64,000 bases of DNA from Anderseniella sp963700735 (GTDB lineage: Bacteria > Pseudomonadota > Alphaproteobacteria > Rhizobiales > Aestuariivirgaceae): NCBI GenBank assembly GCA_963700735.1, contig CAVOYR010000008.1, positions 124,001 to 188,000 on the forward strand, in the 5' to 3' direction. Positions 1-11,009 of the stretch are shown one piece after another. The notes below the pieces were generated by a model. That model searched no databases. It saw nothing but the letters and a program-made list of their open reading frames with translations, and was not told the DNA's origin. Made by a program: the position numbers and the translations under genes. Position 1 is the stretch's first letter. Every line of letters begins with the position of its first letter.

Positions 1-1
1 A

Positions 2-688
2 ATGTACGAGTTGCATATCGAGCAAGGCCCTATCCTCGAGGCGGAAGGCATTGATGTCGGCGTTGTCGCCCATGCACAGGGCTTGCGCTGGATCGAGTTC
101 ACCCTGACGGGCTTCGAATGCCACACCGGCACCACGCCGATGCCGGTGCGGCGCAATGCGCTGCTGGGGGCGGCGCGGGCGGTCGATTTCGTCAACCAGG
201 TGGCGTTTGACTTTGCGCCCAACGCGGTGGCAACCGTGGGCCTGCTCAATGTCATGCCCAACTCGCGCAACATCGTGCCGGGCAAGGTGGTGTTCTGCGT
301 CGATATCCGCAATCCGTCGCTGGATGATCTGAAGGACATGGAAACCACCGTGGTCGAAGGCATCGAGCGGATTGCCGCCGATATCGGCCTTGACTGCGAG
401 AGCGAGGTTGTCGGCGCCTTCGATCCGGTCGTTTTCGACATGACGTGCGTCGATGCCGTCAGGCGCGCGGCAGAACGGCTTGGTTACAGCCACAAGGACA
501 TGGTGTCGGGGGCAGGCCACGATGCCTGCCACATTGCCTCGGTTGCACCCACGGCGATGATCTTCTGCCCGTGCGTCGGCGGCGTAAGCCACAACGAGGC
601 TGAGGAAATTTCGCCAGAGTGGGCAGCAGCCGGTGCGGATGTGTTGTTTCACGCGGTGGTCGAGACCGCCGGTGTGGTAGAGGGGTAG
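2..688 (+). CDS. Zn-dependent N-carbamoyl-amino-acid hydrolase (M20 family), 3' part only
   Basis: The visible 228 residues are the C-terminal half of an M20-type amidohydrolase of the N-carbamoyl-L-amino acid hydrolase / allantoate amidohydrolase / beta-ureidopropionase group. The frame is open at the window edge, so the first ATG is an internal Met and the start lies upstream. Seen: the ELHIEQGP motif at once, whose His is a metal ligand in the family; the dimerisation-domain stretch with CHTGTTPM; SGAGHDA; and GGVSHNEAEE near the C-terminus, whose His is another ligand. The family hydrolyses N-carbamoyl amino acids or ureido compounds to amino acid, CO2 and ammonia. The next gene starts 6 bases downstream, so they are probably co-transcribed. 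Exact substrate cannot be told. Confidence 0.85.
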   Translation: MYELHIEQGPILEAEGIDVGVVAHAQGLRWIEFTLTGFECHTGTTPMPVRRNALLGAARAVDFVNQVAFDFAPNAVATVGLLNVMPNSRNIVPGKVVFCVDIRNPSLDDLKDMETTVVEGIERIAADIGLDCESEVVGAFDPVVFDMTCVDAVRRAAERLGYSHKDMVSGAGHDACHIASVAPTAMIFCPCVGGVSHNEAEEISPEWAAAGADVLFHAVVETAGVVEG

Positions 689-694
689 TCCAAC

Positions 695-1723
695 ATGAAA
701 GTTGTTCGCAGCGAGGATCATCGCAAGCATTTTCCCAAGGGCGAGCTGTCTGGCGGGCAGTTCGTGCGGCCGTTCGAGTGTCCGGAACGGTGGGAGCACA
801 TCATGGATTCGCTGGGGTTTCGCGGCTTCACCGACATGCTCGACCCATCGGAGCTCGACATGGCAGCCGTGCGCCAGATCCACGACGAGGGCTTTCTCGA
901 CTTTCTCGCAACCGCGTGGAGCAAGTGGCAGGCCGCAGGCTACAAGGGCGAAATATTGCCGACATGCTTTCCGGCACGCCGGATGGTGCTGAAGAAACCG
1001 AAGCAGATTGACGGGCTGGTCGGGTATTACGCGCTGGCCATTGAAACCGCGATCACGTCGGGCACCTGGGAGGCCGTGCAGGCCAGTTGCGCCATTGCCC
1101 AGACCGCTCAAAGGCTGGTGTCAGGTGGTGAGCGGGCGGCGTTTGCGCTGTGCCGGCCACCGGGCCATCACGCTGCCAAGGACATGTACGGCGGCTACTG
1201 CTTCATCAACAACGCGGCAGTGGCGGCGCAGATGTTCCTCAATGACGGGGCAAAGCGCGTTGCCATCCTCGATCCGGATTTCCACCACGGCAATGGCACG
1301 CAGGACATCTTCTATGATCGCGACGACGTACTGTTCTGTTCGCTGCACGGCGCGCCGGAGTATGCCTACCCGCATTTCCTGGGTTATGCAGACGAAACCG
1401 GATCGGGCAAGGGCGAAGGGTTCAATTTCAACTACCCGATGAAGCCGGGCACGGCCTATGGCGAGTGGGGCGACGCGCTGGACCATGCCATTGCCCGCAT
1501 CGCCGACTATGCGCCCGATGCCCTGGTGGTGTCGCTGGGCGTTGATACATTCGAGAAGGATCCGATCAGCTTCTTCAAGCTGAAATCAGGCGACTTCACC
1601 GATTATGGCGGGCGGATTGCCAAGCTGAAGCTGCCGACGCTGTTCGTCATGGAAGGCGGATACGCCGTCGAGGAAATAGGCATCAACACTGTCAACGTGC
1701 TGGAAGGCTTCGAAAACGGATGA
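695..1723 (+). CDS. Histone deacetylase family protein (acetylpolyamine amidohydrolase-like)
   Basis: Zn-dependent deacetylase-fold amidohydrolase, 342 residues, the usual length of bacterial acetylpolyamine amidohydrolases. Seen: RPPGHHA with the catalytic His pair at 158-159; DPDFHHGNGTQ with presumed zinc ligands Asp195 and His197; VSLGVDTFEKDP with a third acidic ligand near Asp284; and a closing EGGY. Bacterial members remove acetyl groups from polyamines or other small amines; there is no histone target in bacteria. It starts 6 bases after the carbamoylase and its stop overlaps the next ATG, so it belongs to a four-gene run. Fold and chemistry are certain; the substrate is inferred to be an N-acylated amine linked to the neighbouring amidohydrolase. 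Confidence 0.85.
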   Translation: MKVVRSEDHRKHFPKGELSGGQFVRPFECPERWEHIMDSLGFRGFTDMLDPSELDMAAVRQIHDEGFLDFLATAWSKWQAAGYKGEILPTCFPARRMVLKKPKQIDGLVGYYALAIETAITSGTWEAVQASCAIAQTAQRLVSGGERAAFALCRPPGHHAAKDMYGGYCFINNAAVAAQMFLNDGAKRVAILDPDFHHGNGTQDIFYDRDDVLFCSLHGAPEYAYPHFLGYADETGSGKGEGFNFNYPMKPGTAYGEWGDALDHAIARIADYAPDALVVSLGVDTFEKDPISFFKLKSGDFTDYGGRIAKLKLPTLFVMEGGYAVEEIGINTVNVLEGFENG

Positions 1724-3420
1724 CGGCACTGGGTGACCTGGACCTGGCATCGCTCATGCGGCCTGCAAACCAGGTGCTGAAGCTGGACCGTATGGGAGCA
1801 TCGCACCAGACGCGGCTGTCGTTCATGCGGGCGATCCTGCGCAGGGTGAAGCGGGAGAACTGGCAGGTCACGCGTCCCCGCTGGGACGTGGACGAACGTG
1901 GGGTCGGCGTCGCCGTTTATCAGGTGCGCACGCCGGAGCGCTGTTACTCGCTGATCTGCTATGCCAACGACCTGCCGCCGGAGAAGCGCTCAGACAGGGT
2001 GATCGCCACAGAGTGGGACGCGAGTTTTGCGCTGTTCGACGGGGTGCCGGATGATACCGACATCGACCGGCTTCGCGCCAACGTGCCGAAGCAGGAAGCA
2101 GGCCGGTGTTCGTCCAGCGAATTTGTGCTGTCGCGGGCCAACCGGTCGGTGCGGCTGTTCGATCACGTGGTCAACTGCCTGTCACGTGGCGAGCAGCCAT
2201 CGCGCGAGGAAATCGACAAGGTCGGCTACCTGATGCGCACGACGGCGGTGTATGGCAACGGCAAGTTTGGCCTGGCAGACCGTGCGGTGTATGCCGCCCG
2301 CGAAGAGGCGGGTGGGCCGTTCCGGGTCGAGCTGCTTGCAGTATGGCTGATCCGTGCGTTCACCGTCGACATCGTTGAGCACATGGCCCGCGTCAAGGGT
2401 GGTGCTGCAGCCGCGCCGATGGACAAGACGCTGCGCCGGCGGCTGGGCGTGGGCAACTCCACGGGCCTCGGCATGGCGCCGTTCCTGGTCAATCACCCGG
2501 CACTTTTGAATGCCTGGCTGACCGCACGCGAGACCGCCATCGCCCGGGTTCGGGCGCTGTCATCAGCCTCGGCGGGAGAGATCGCCCGGTTCACCCAACT
2601 GGTGGCGCGAGCGCAGGCGGGCCTTGTGCGGTGGCGCACGCCGGACGAGCGGCAGGCCGAGCGGGTGTGTGGCCTGTCGGCGGACCTCGACAGGCTGATG
2701 CAGCACATCTCCACCGGCGGGATTGACAAGCTGAAGCCGTGGGATCACATGCTGCGCTGGAGCGAAGCAAACCTCGCCCTTGAGGGGCAGGAGGCCGTGG
2801 CCTCGCTGATCCTCGAGCCATATGGCGCAATCGTGGATGACCTCGCCGGCCAGATGTCGGCGGATGAAGCTGCCCCGTTTGCCATTGACGGGCGGATGAG
2901 CGTGGGCCGGCTGATCGGGCTGGCGCGCAAGCATTTCGACTGGGCGCTGTCGCTGGATTTTGCGTCAACCGGTGAGACCGCGCGGTTCTGGTACGTATCG
3001 GAAGAAAAGCTGGAGCCGAGGCTGGGCGAGCGGCACGAGGAAGACGGTGCCGAGCTTGAGCAGCGGCTAGGCATTGGCCGCGAGGTGGTCGAGATGCTGT
3101 CATCGCTGGATGGCGAGCCGAAGGACATGCTGGTGGCCGACTTCCTGCTGCGCAAGCCGGAGCACCGCCACGCGGCACGCCGGGTGCAGATGGCCGACCG
3201 GCTGCCCTATGCGGAGATCAATGACAACGTGCTGTCGTGCGCCATGATGCCGATCGACATCCTGCGCTGCAAGCTGGCGTTCTTCGGTGCCTCGCGGTTT
3301 GACCCCAAGTCGGACCGCTGGCTGCGCATCACCATGTACGCCGACGCGCCGTTCCCGGACGAGATCCACGACATGGACGCCGATGACTGGGCATGGCCGC
3401 CGCTGGACGAGGGCAGCTGA
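1720..3420 (+). CDS. Conserved protein of unknown function, 566 aa, in carbamoylase/HDAC/DUF3726 cluster
   Basis: I do not recognise a named domain. The ATG overlaps the stop of the deacetylase-like gene (ATGA) and DUF3726 follows after 3 bases, so translation is probably coupled. The protein is soluble-looking: no signal peptide or membrane segment, many Arg and acidic residues, moderately helical. Residues about 60-95 (VAVYQVRTPERCYSLICYANDL) and 520-556 (LRCKLAFFGASRFDPKSDRWLRITMYADAPFPDE) look like two beta-rich ends around a helical middle. It has no obvious nucleotide-binding loop or metal-binding cluster. Gene position suggests a role with the flanking amidohydrolases, perhaps as a third enzyme or subunit, but this is guilt by association only. 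Confidence 0.7.
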   Translation: MTALGDLDLASLMRPANQVLKLDRMGASHQTRLSFMRAILRRVKRENWQVTRPRWDVDERGVGVAVYQVRTPERCYSLICYANDLPPEKRSDRVIATEWDASFALFDGVPDDTDIDRLRANVPKQEAGRCSSSEFVLSRANRSVRLFDHVVNCLSRGEQPSREEIDKVGYLMRTTAVYGNGKFGLADRAVYAAREEAGGPFRVELLAVWLIRAFTVDIVEHMARVKGGAAAAPMDKTLRRRLGVGNSTGLGMAPFLVNHPALLNAWLTARETAIARVRALSSASAGEIARFTQLVARAQAGLVRWRTPDERQAERVCGLSADLDRLMQHISTGGIDKLKPWDHMLRWSEANLALEGQEAVASLILEPYGAIVDDLAGQMSADEAAPFAIDGRMSVGRLIGLARKHFDWALSLDFASTGETARFWYVSEEKLEPRLGERHEEDGAELEQRLGIGREVVEMLSSLDGEPKDMLVADFLLRKPEHRHAARRVQMADRLPYAEINDNVLSCAMMPIDILRCKLAFFGASRFDPKSDRWLRITMYADAPFPDEIHDMDADDWAWPPLDEGS

Positions 3421-3423
3421 GGC

Positions 3424-3996
3424 ATGCGGGTTTCCCTCAACGAGGTTGAGGTGATGTCCACCAAGGCGGCGCTCGGGTCAGGCCGGCCATGGGGACTTGC
3501 CCAGGAGGCCGGGTGGGGCGTTGCCCGGCTCGAGGCGCTGCAGTTGCCCGGTGCCGAAGGACTGCTGGCATTGCTGGAGGCAACCGACGGGTTTGCATCC
3601 GGGCGCGAGCAATGCCCGATCCTCGTTGGCAGCCACATTGCGGACCTTGCTGGCATAGACGGAGTGGCTGAGCATGCGAGCATGCATCAGCCCCTGTTGC
3701 TGGTGCCGTTCCTGCAACGCTTGCCGGGACGCTACACCCTAGCGTGCGGGCAATGCCGCATGACGGTGGATCAGGCACTGGTGGATATCTCCGGGGTATT
3801 GCCGGATATCGCTCCCGTCACCATCACCATCGCCGGGCAGCGCGACGTACACCCCGCGCAGCGCGGCACCGCGGATGTGGACATCGACGATGAAATATGG
3901 GAAGCCCTCGGCGTGTTCGCTCACCGCACCTATGTGCCTGCCACCGACGCCTCCCGGCTGAAGGGAGCAGGGGCAGGGTTGAACGACAACGACTAA
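3424..3996 (+). CDS. DUF3726 domain-containing protein
   Basis: 190 residues. The N-terminus (RVSLNEVEVMSTKAALGSGR followed by PWGLAQEAGW) matches what I remember of the DUF3726 family, small proteins of unknown function in alpha- and gammaproteobacteria. A CGQC pair near residue 108 could bind metal or form a disulphide. No signal peptide or membrane span is seen. It is the last gene of the run that begins with the carbamoylase; 30 bases separate it from the ABC-F gene downstream, which is probably functionally unrelated. Function is unknown; its value is as a marker of this gene cluster. Confidence 0.7.
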   Translation: MRVSLNEVEVMSTKAALGSGRPWGLAQEAGWGVARLEALQLPGAEGLLALLEATDGFASGREQCPILVGSHIADLAGIDGVAEHASMHQPLLLVPFLQRLPGRYTLACGQCRMTVDQALVDISGVLPDIAPVTITIAGQRDVHPAQRGTADVDIDDEIWEALGVFAHRTYVPATDASRLKGAGAGLNDND

Positions 3997-4026
3997 CCCT
4001 TTCGCCCCCTATTCAAGATCTGGACG

Positions 4027-5847
<1,821 letters not shown>

Positions 5848-5857
5848 CGGGTGAGCA

Positions 5858-7861
5858 ATGGCAGGCACGCATTATCTTATCGGGGTTGATACCGGAGGCA
5901 CCTATACGGACGCCGCCGTGCTGGACGCTGCCAGCCACAAGGTGCTTGCCTCTGCCAAGGCCCTGACCACGCGCGGCGACCTGTCCATCGGCGTGTGCGA
6001 GGCCATCGAGCAGGCGTTGCAGGCCTTGCCCGAAGCCTCGGCGGGCGACGTCAAGCTGGTGTCTGTTTCAACGACACTCGCCACCAATGCCGTGGTGGAA
6101 GGTCATGGGTCTCCGGTGTGTGTTGTGCTGATCGGGTTCGATGAAACCATGGTGCAGCGCTCCGGCCTGTCGACAGCATTTCCGGGACTGGTGATCGAGC
6201 GCGTTACGGGCGGTCATGACCACAATGGCGCGGAAGTCGCAAAGCTCGACCGCGCCGCACTTGAAGACATTGCAGCCCGCCACCGGACCAACGTTGAGGC
6301 GTTTGCCGTGGCCTCGCAATTTGCCGTGCGAAATCCGGTGCACGAAGTTGTGGCGCGCGACCTGCTGATCGAGAAGACCGGCCTGCCGGTAACGATTTCC
6401 ACCGAGCTTGCTTCGGCGCTGGATGCTCCTCGCCGGGCGTTGACGGCGGCGCTCAACGCGCGGCTGATCTCGCGCATCTCGTTGCTGATTGTCGCCGTGC
6501 AGAAGGCAATGTTGCAGTTCGGTATCGATGCACCGCTGATGATCACCAAGGGCGACGGCTCGCTGGCCAAGGCGCAGAGCGTTGCGTTGCGGCCGATCGA
6601 AACGGTCCTGTCTGGCCCGGCTGCCAGCCTGGTCGGTGCGGCATCGCTGTCCGGCCTCGACAGCTTCATCCTGTCCGACATGGGTGGCACCACGACCGAC
6701 CTCGGGGTGTTCGAGAACGGCCGCCCGCAGGTCAACGCGCAGGGCGCAGACGTGGGCGGGTGGCGCACCATGGTGCAGGCCATCGACGTGCGCACGCTGG
6801 GGCTTGGCGGCGACAGCGAAGTGACCTTTGACATCAAGGGCGTGCCCAGTGTCGGCCCGCGCAGGGCCGTGCCCGTCTCGCTGATTGCAAGCCGTTTTCC
6901 CAGGATACTTGAATCGCTTGAGGCGTCGCTTTCAGAGCCCGAGGCAAGCTCGATGGCCGGCAAGTTCGTCATGTTGCCGCTTGGCAACCAGGGCGGCGGC
7001 CCGGACCCGGCTGGCCTCAACGGACGCGAGCGTGACCTGCTGGCCACGGTGACGGCAGCCCCGCTGCCGCTGGCGCGGATTGCCGGTGGATCAGGCGGGC
7101 AGCGCACGCTTGATGCGCTGGCACGGAAGGGACACGTTCAGCTGGCCGGTTTCACCCCGTCGGATGCCGCGCACGTGCTTGGTCTTCAGGCCAACTGGTC
7201 ACGCGAGGCGGCGGTGCTGGCAGCAAAACTGCTGGTGCGGTTCGTGCTGATGAAGGCGCCAGATGATGCACTCGTTGACGGCATCTGCCGGGCAGTGTGG
7301 GAAGAAACGGTGCGCTTGACGGGCCGGGCCGTGCTGGAAACCGCGCTTGGCCATCACGCCATCGAACCGGGCAGGGCAGGCGGCCTGATCGACGTGGTGT
7401 GCCGCGGCATTGGCCGGCGTTCGCTGGCGCGGGTCCAGATCACGCCGGAGGTACCGGTGGTCGCCGTCGGCGGGCCGGTCAGGGTGTACTACCCGGAGGT
7501 CGCCCGGCGGCTGGGCTGCGAGATGGTGTTTCCCGAAGCTTGCGAAGTGGCCAACGCGGTGGGGGCTGCAACCGGGCGCATCTCGCGATCAGTATCCATC
7601 GAAGTCAACGGCAATGGCGCGGGCGTATTCAGCGTCTACGGACCTGCCGGGGTAACGCAGCTGGGCAACGCCCGCGACGCGGTTGCGCTGGCCGTCGAGC
7701 AGGCCCGTGCGTCAGCCCGTGCCGGCGTGCTGGAGATGGGTGGTTCGGAGCCGGAATTCACCGAACAGGTGGGCAAGACCCTGCTGCCTGACGCGGTAGA
7801 CGACAACGGGTTGCTGCAGGCGCTGGTCAGGGTCGAGGCGTCGGCGCGGCCTGCGTATTGA
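5858..7861 (+). CDS. Hydantoinase/oxoprolinase family protein (HyuA-like)
   Basis: 667 residues with the actin-like ATPase fold of the HyuA family. Seen: GVDTGGTYTDAAV at the start (phosphate 1 loop), VSTTLATNAVVEGHG, ITKGDGSLAKAQSVALRPIETVLSGPAASLVGA and SDMGGTTTDLGVFENG (phosphate 2). The family couples ATP hydrolysis to opening of 5-oxoproline, hydantoin or related rings, usually with a HyuB partner; none lies next to it here. The sequence is clearly different from the oxoprolinase at 26991-30594, so these are not recent duplicates. It starts 10 bases after uup. The substrate cannot be assigned. Confidence 0.85.
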   Translation: MAGTHYLIGVDTGGTYTDAAVLDAASHKVLASAKALTTRGDLSIGVCEAIEQALQALPEASAGDVKLVSVSTTLATNAVVEGHGSPVCVVLIGFDETMVQRSGLSTAFPGLVIERVTGGHDHNGAEVAKLDRAALEDIAARHRTNVEAFAVASQFAVRNPVHEVVARDLLIEKTGLPVTISTELASALDAPRRALTAALNARLISRISLLIVAVQKAMLQFGIDAPLMITKGDGSLAKAQSVALRPIETVLSGPAASLVGAASLSGLDSFILSDMGGTTTDLGVFENGRPQVNAQGADVGGWRTMVQAIDVRTLGLGGDSEVTFDIKGVPSVGPRRAVPVSLIASRFPRILESLEASLSEPEASSMAGKFVMLPLGNQGGGPDPAGLNGRERDLLATVTAAPLPLARIAGGSGGQRTLDALARKGHVQLAGFTPSDAAHVLGLQANWSREAAVLAAKLLVRFVLMKAPDDALVDGICRAVWEETVRLTGRAVLETALGHHAIEPGRAGGLIDVVCRGIGRRSLARVQITPEVPVVAVGGPVRVYYPEVARRLGCEMVFPEACEVANAVGAATGRISRSVSIEVNGNGAGVFSVYGPAGVTQLGNARDAVALAVEQARASARAGVLEMGGSEPEFTEQVGKTLLPDAVDDNGLLQALVRVEASARPAY

Positions 7862-7888
7862 CACCGGCAGCTTGGGCGATAGCGTGAC

Positions 7889-8785
7889 GTGATGGATCAC
7901 AAACAACTGGTGGCGTCGCTGCCGGCAGCGCAACGCGAAGAGCTGACACGGCGCTTTGACGGCCCGGGGCTGGTTCACCTCGCCGGGCATCTTGGCCTTG
8001 CCGTGACTGGCGGTGCGCTGATTGCAACGGGCGTGCCGGGATGGCAACTGCTGCTGCCGGTGCAGGGTGTGGTGCTGGTGTTCCTGTTCACGCTATTGCA
8101 CGAGACAGTACACGACACCCCATTTCGCTCGGCCTGGCTGAACAAGGCCGCCGGATGGCTGTGTTCGCTGGTGGTCATGCTGCCGTGGCACTGGTTCCGC
8201 TACTTTCATTTTGCCCATCACCGGTTCACGCAGGATCCGGACAATGACCCCGAGCTGGCCGAGCCCCAGCCTGCCACCTGGTGGCAGTACGTGCGGTATG
8301 TCTCGGGCTTGCCGACCTGGTGGTCGCACTTCAAGGCGCTGGTCACCAATGCTGCGGGCAGGAACGCCGATGCCTACGTGCCGGAACGTGGCCGTGCGGT
8401 TGTCCAGCGCGAGGCACGAGTGATGATTGCAGTTTACGCCGGGCTGGCCGTTGCCTCATGGGTGGCAGGCAGTGCCCTGCTGGTGTGGGTGTGGGTGGTG
8501 CCCGTGTTGCTGGGCCAGCCGTTCCTGCGGCTTTACCTGCTGGCAGAGCATGGCCGCTGCGCCTATGTGGCCAACATGCTGGAGAATACGCGCACCACCT
8601 TTACCAACCGGATCGTGCGCTTTCTCGCCTGGAACATGCCGTATCACGCCGAACATCATGCCTATCCGTCGGTGCCGTTTCACCAGTTGCCGGCATTTCA
8701 CGAAGTTGCGGCCCGGCACCTGGCGGAAACCGAACGGGGTTACAACCAGTTCACCGCCAAGTTCGTGCGAGACCTGAAGCGCTAG
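7889..8785 (+). CDS. Fatty acid desaturase family protein
   Basis: Membrane-bound di-iron desaturase/hydroxylase, about 298 residues. The three His boxes are visible: HETVHD (71-76), HFAHH (107-111) and YHAEHH (about 251-256, followed by AYPSVPFHQLP). Hydrophobic segments lie near 35-70, 88-100 and 178-205. The start is GTG 7889 or the adjacent ATG 7892; they differ by one residue. Such enzymes insert double bonds into, or hydroxylate, acyl chains or related lipids using O2 and electrons from a ferredoxin or cytochrome. The 3' end overlaps the convergent lysE-type gene by 4 bases. The substrate is unknown. Confidence 0.85.
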   Translation: MMDHKQLVASLPAAQREELTRRFDGPGLVHLAGHLGLAVTGGALIATGVPGWQLLLPVQGVVLVFLFTLLHETVHDTPFRSAWLNKAAGWLCSLVVMLPWHWFRYFHFAHHRFTQDPDNDPELAEPQPATWWQYVRYVSGLPTWWSHFKALVTNAAGRNADAYVPERGRAVVQREARVMIAVYAGLAVASWVAGSALLVWVWVVPVLLGQPFLRLYLLAEHGRCAYVANMLENTRTTFTNRIVRFLAWNMPYHAEHHAYPSVPFHQLPAFHEVAARHLAETERGYNQFTAKFVRDLKR

Positions 8786-9402
8786 GCTTCAGCGATCAGT
8801 CTTGCGCCGATAAGTGCGAGGAAGCCTGCCATGACCCGGTCGATCCAGCGCTTGGCAGCCATGTAGGCTGCCCTCGGGCGCGGCGATGAAAACACCAGCG
8901 CCACCGCTGCGTACCAGCCAATCTCGTTGATGAACACGATGACCACGGCGGTGACATAGACCCATGCGGGCGAGTGTGCCGGCAGCAGCGCCACGAAGAT
9001 CGAGCCGAAGAACACGATGACCTTCGGGTTGGCCAGCTGCGTGATCGCACCGAGGTTGAAGGCGCGCCATAGTCCGGGCGGCTTGCGCTGCGAGGTATCA
9101 GGTTCGATGGGCGCATCCGCATGGCGCCACACCATGATGGCCAGCCATACCAGGTACAGGCCTCCTGCAACCTTGAACGCGGTATAAGCCCAGGCGGCCG
9201 TTTCAAGCAGCAGCGCCACGCCGAGGATGGCCGCGCTCGCCCACACGATGGTGCCGACGCCAAGCCCCATAACGGCCGCCAGCGATACCGGGCGCGGGCT
9301 GGACAGCGCGAGCCTCGAAATCAGGATGAATGACTGGCCGGGGCTGATGGCGGCGAGAAGCTGTGTCACGCCGAGAATGGCAAGCGGGAGCAGGTATTCC
9401 AT
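8782..9402 (-). CDS. LysE/RhtB family amino acid exporter
   Basis: 206 residues, nearly all hydrophobic, the six-segment LysE/RhtB topology. Seen: N-terminal LGVTQLLAAISPGQSFILISRLALSSP, the family's conserved Pro-Gly-rich first helix, and NLGAITQLANPKVIVFFGSIFVALLP in the middle. These inner-membrane carriers export amino acids (Lys, Thr, homoserine and others) or related metabolites. It converges on the desaturase. A second member sits at 17374. The substrate cannot be read from sequence. Confidence 0.85.
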   Translation of the reverse strand: MEYLLPLAILGVTQLLAAISPGQSFILISRLALSSPRPVSLAAVMGLGVGTIVWASAAILGVALLLETAAWAYTAFKVAGGLYLVWLAIMVWRHADAPIEPDTSQRKPPGLWRAFNLGAITQLANPKVIVFFGSIFVALLPAHSPAWVYVTAVVIVFINEIGWYAAVALVFSSPRPRAAYMAAKRWIDRVMAGFLALIGARLIAEA

Positions 9403-9508
9403 CGGCGTTGAAAGTCTTTGAATTGGGCGTGAATTGCCGAACTATCTTCCTCTGGTCATTTGATTGCAACAGCAGTTAGAAAGACTTCCCCGACGTTGCC
9501 TGAGGAGC

Positions 9509-10189
9509 ATGATCGCGTTGCCCGGATTTGACCTAGCTGCCGCCACGTATGACCGCTCGCGCCATGCGCTGATCCCGGATCATGACGAGTTGTACACCGC
9601 CGCTGTAGACGCACTCGCTCTGGCTGGCGATGCGCCCGTGCGCGTGCTGGACCTTGGTGCCGGCACCGGCGGTTTCTCGGTTGAGATCGTGAACAGGTTT
9701 CCGGCAGCACGGATGCACCTTGTCGATGTGTCACCGAAAATGCTTGAACAGGCACAGGCCAAGTTTGGTGCAGACGAACGGTTCAGCTTTGCGGTGCTTG
9801 ATGCAACGGCGGACGATCTCGGGCAGGGCTGGGACCGTGTCGTCTCGTCGTTCGTCATCCATCACTTCACCCACGAGGACAAGCGCGCTCTCTTTGCCAA
9901 GGTGGCGAGGGCGTTGAAGCCCGGCGGCATCTTCGTCAACGTGGACCAGGTGCAGGCGTGCTCGCAGGCGGTGCAGGACATTCACATGCGGCTGTGGAAG
10001 AAGGACGTGCTGGCGGCGGGTGCGCTGCCGCAGGACCTCGAGGACGGGCTGAAGCGTATGGCGGAGATGGACATCAACGCCGAACTTGATGACCAGTTGT
10101 TGTGGCTCGAGCAAGCCGGGTTCAATGATATTGAAGTGGAATACCGCAACTATTTCTATGCCGTCTTCGTGGCGCGCAAGGCGGAGTGA
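9509..10189 (+). CDS. Class I SAM-dependent methyltransferase
   Basis: Cytoplasmic methyltransferase of about 226 residues. The SAM-binding motif VRVLDLGAGTGGFSVEI is near residues 40-55, with the acidic loop at HLVDVSPKML and post-motif FAVLDATADDLGQGWDRVVSSFVIHHF. The frame is open from 9464 (TTG), but I chose ATG 9509 because an AGGAG lies just upstream and the sequence then begins MIALPGFDLAAATYDRSR, typical of the family's YD-R start. The stop overlaps the GTG start of the RNase T2 gene. Methyl acceptor unknown. Confidence 0.82.
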   Translation: MIALPGFDLAAATYDRSRHALIPDHDELYTAAVDALALAGDAPVRVLDLGAGTGGFSVEIVNRFPAARMHLVDVSPKMLEQAQAKFGADERFSFAVLDATADDLGQGWDRVVSSFVIHHFTHEDKRALFAKVARALKPGGIFVNVDQVQACSQAVQDIHMRLWKKDVLAAGALPQDLEDGLKRMAEMDINAELDDQLLWLEQAGFNDIEVEYRNYFYAVFVARKAE

Positions 10190-10941
10190 ACGACGTGGCG
10201 AGACCGCCGAAATATACCTGGGCTGGCATGCTCGTCGCACTGTTGGCGGCCGGTGCCTACGCCTCGTCGCACCTGATGGCCGGTCCTGCGGCCTACGTGA
10301 TCGCTGTGAGCTGGCAGCCCGCCTTTTGCGAGGCGCGGGGACGCACGCCCGAATGCCGGTCCCAGACGCCAGACCGGTTTGATGCGTCGAACTTTTCACT
10401 GCACGGGCTGTGGCCGCAACCCCGTTCGCGCGATTACTGCGGGGTGAGCGAGCGCGACATCCGGCTCGACAAGAACCGGCGCTGGCATGACCTGTCCTGG
10501 GAGCGGCTGGACGAGGGTTTGTGGCGAAAGTTGCAACAGGTGATGCCAGGCACGCGCTCCGGCTTGCACAAGCACGAATGGATCAAGCATGGCACCTGCT
10601 ATGACGGAGCCGGGCAGGACGAGTATTTCGCCAACTCGCTGCAGATCATGGAGGCGCTCAACGCATCACAGGTGCAGACACTGTTCGCCGGGTCAGTCGG
10701 CCGGCACGTATCGGGCGACGACATCCGCGCTGCCTTCGATGCAAGCTTCGGCGCAGGCGCCGGCGAGCGTGTGAGGATCAGTTGCAAGAATGACGGTGAC
10801 CGCCGGCTGATCGTGGAGCTGACGATTGGCCTCAGCGGCAAGATCGAGCCGGGAACGAACGCCGCGGATCACATCCTCGCGTCGGCACCGACGGAACCTG
10901 GCTGCCCGGGCGGCATTGTTGATCCGGTTGGCAATCAATAG
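10186..10941 (+). CDS. Ribonuclease T2 family protein
   Basis: 251 residues. Both T2 catalytic motifs are visible: NFSLHGLWPQ (catalytic His73) and HKHEWIKHGTC (His130, Glu131, Lys134, His135). An N-terminal hydrophobic helix (about 11-30) acts as signal or anchor, placing the enzyme in the periplasm or outside; six or more Cys (48, 57, 85, 138 and later ones) suggest disulphides. The family cleaves single-stranded RNA through 2',3'-cyclic phosphate ends. The GTG start overlaps the methyltransferase stop. T2 enzymes are widespread but sporadic in bacteria; E. coli RNase I is the model. Confidence 0.85.
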   Translation: MNDVARPPKYTWAGMLVALLAAGAYASSHLMAGPAAYVIAVSWQPAFCEARGRTPECRSQTPDRFDASNFSLHGLWPQPRSRDYCGVSERDIRLDKNRRWHDLSWERLDEGLWRKLQQVMPGTRSGLHKHEWIKHGTCYDGAGQDEYFANSLQIMEALNASQVQTLFAGSVGRHVSGDDIRAAFDASFGAGAGERVRISCKNDGDRRLIVELTIGLSGKIEPGTNAADHILASAPTEPGCPGGIVDPVGNQ

Positions 10942-11009
10942 CTGCAGGCTTCTAAGGCAGCCAGACGTGAACTCCACATAGCGCACTCCGGTACACGGGA
11001 AAGTTGAAA

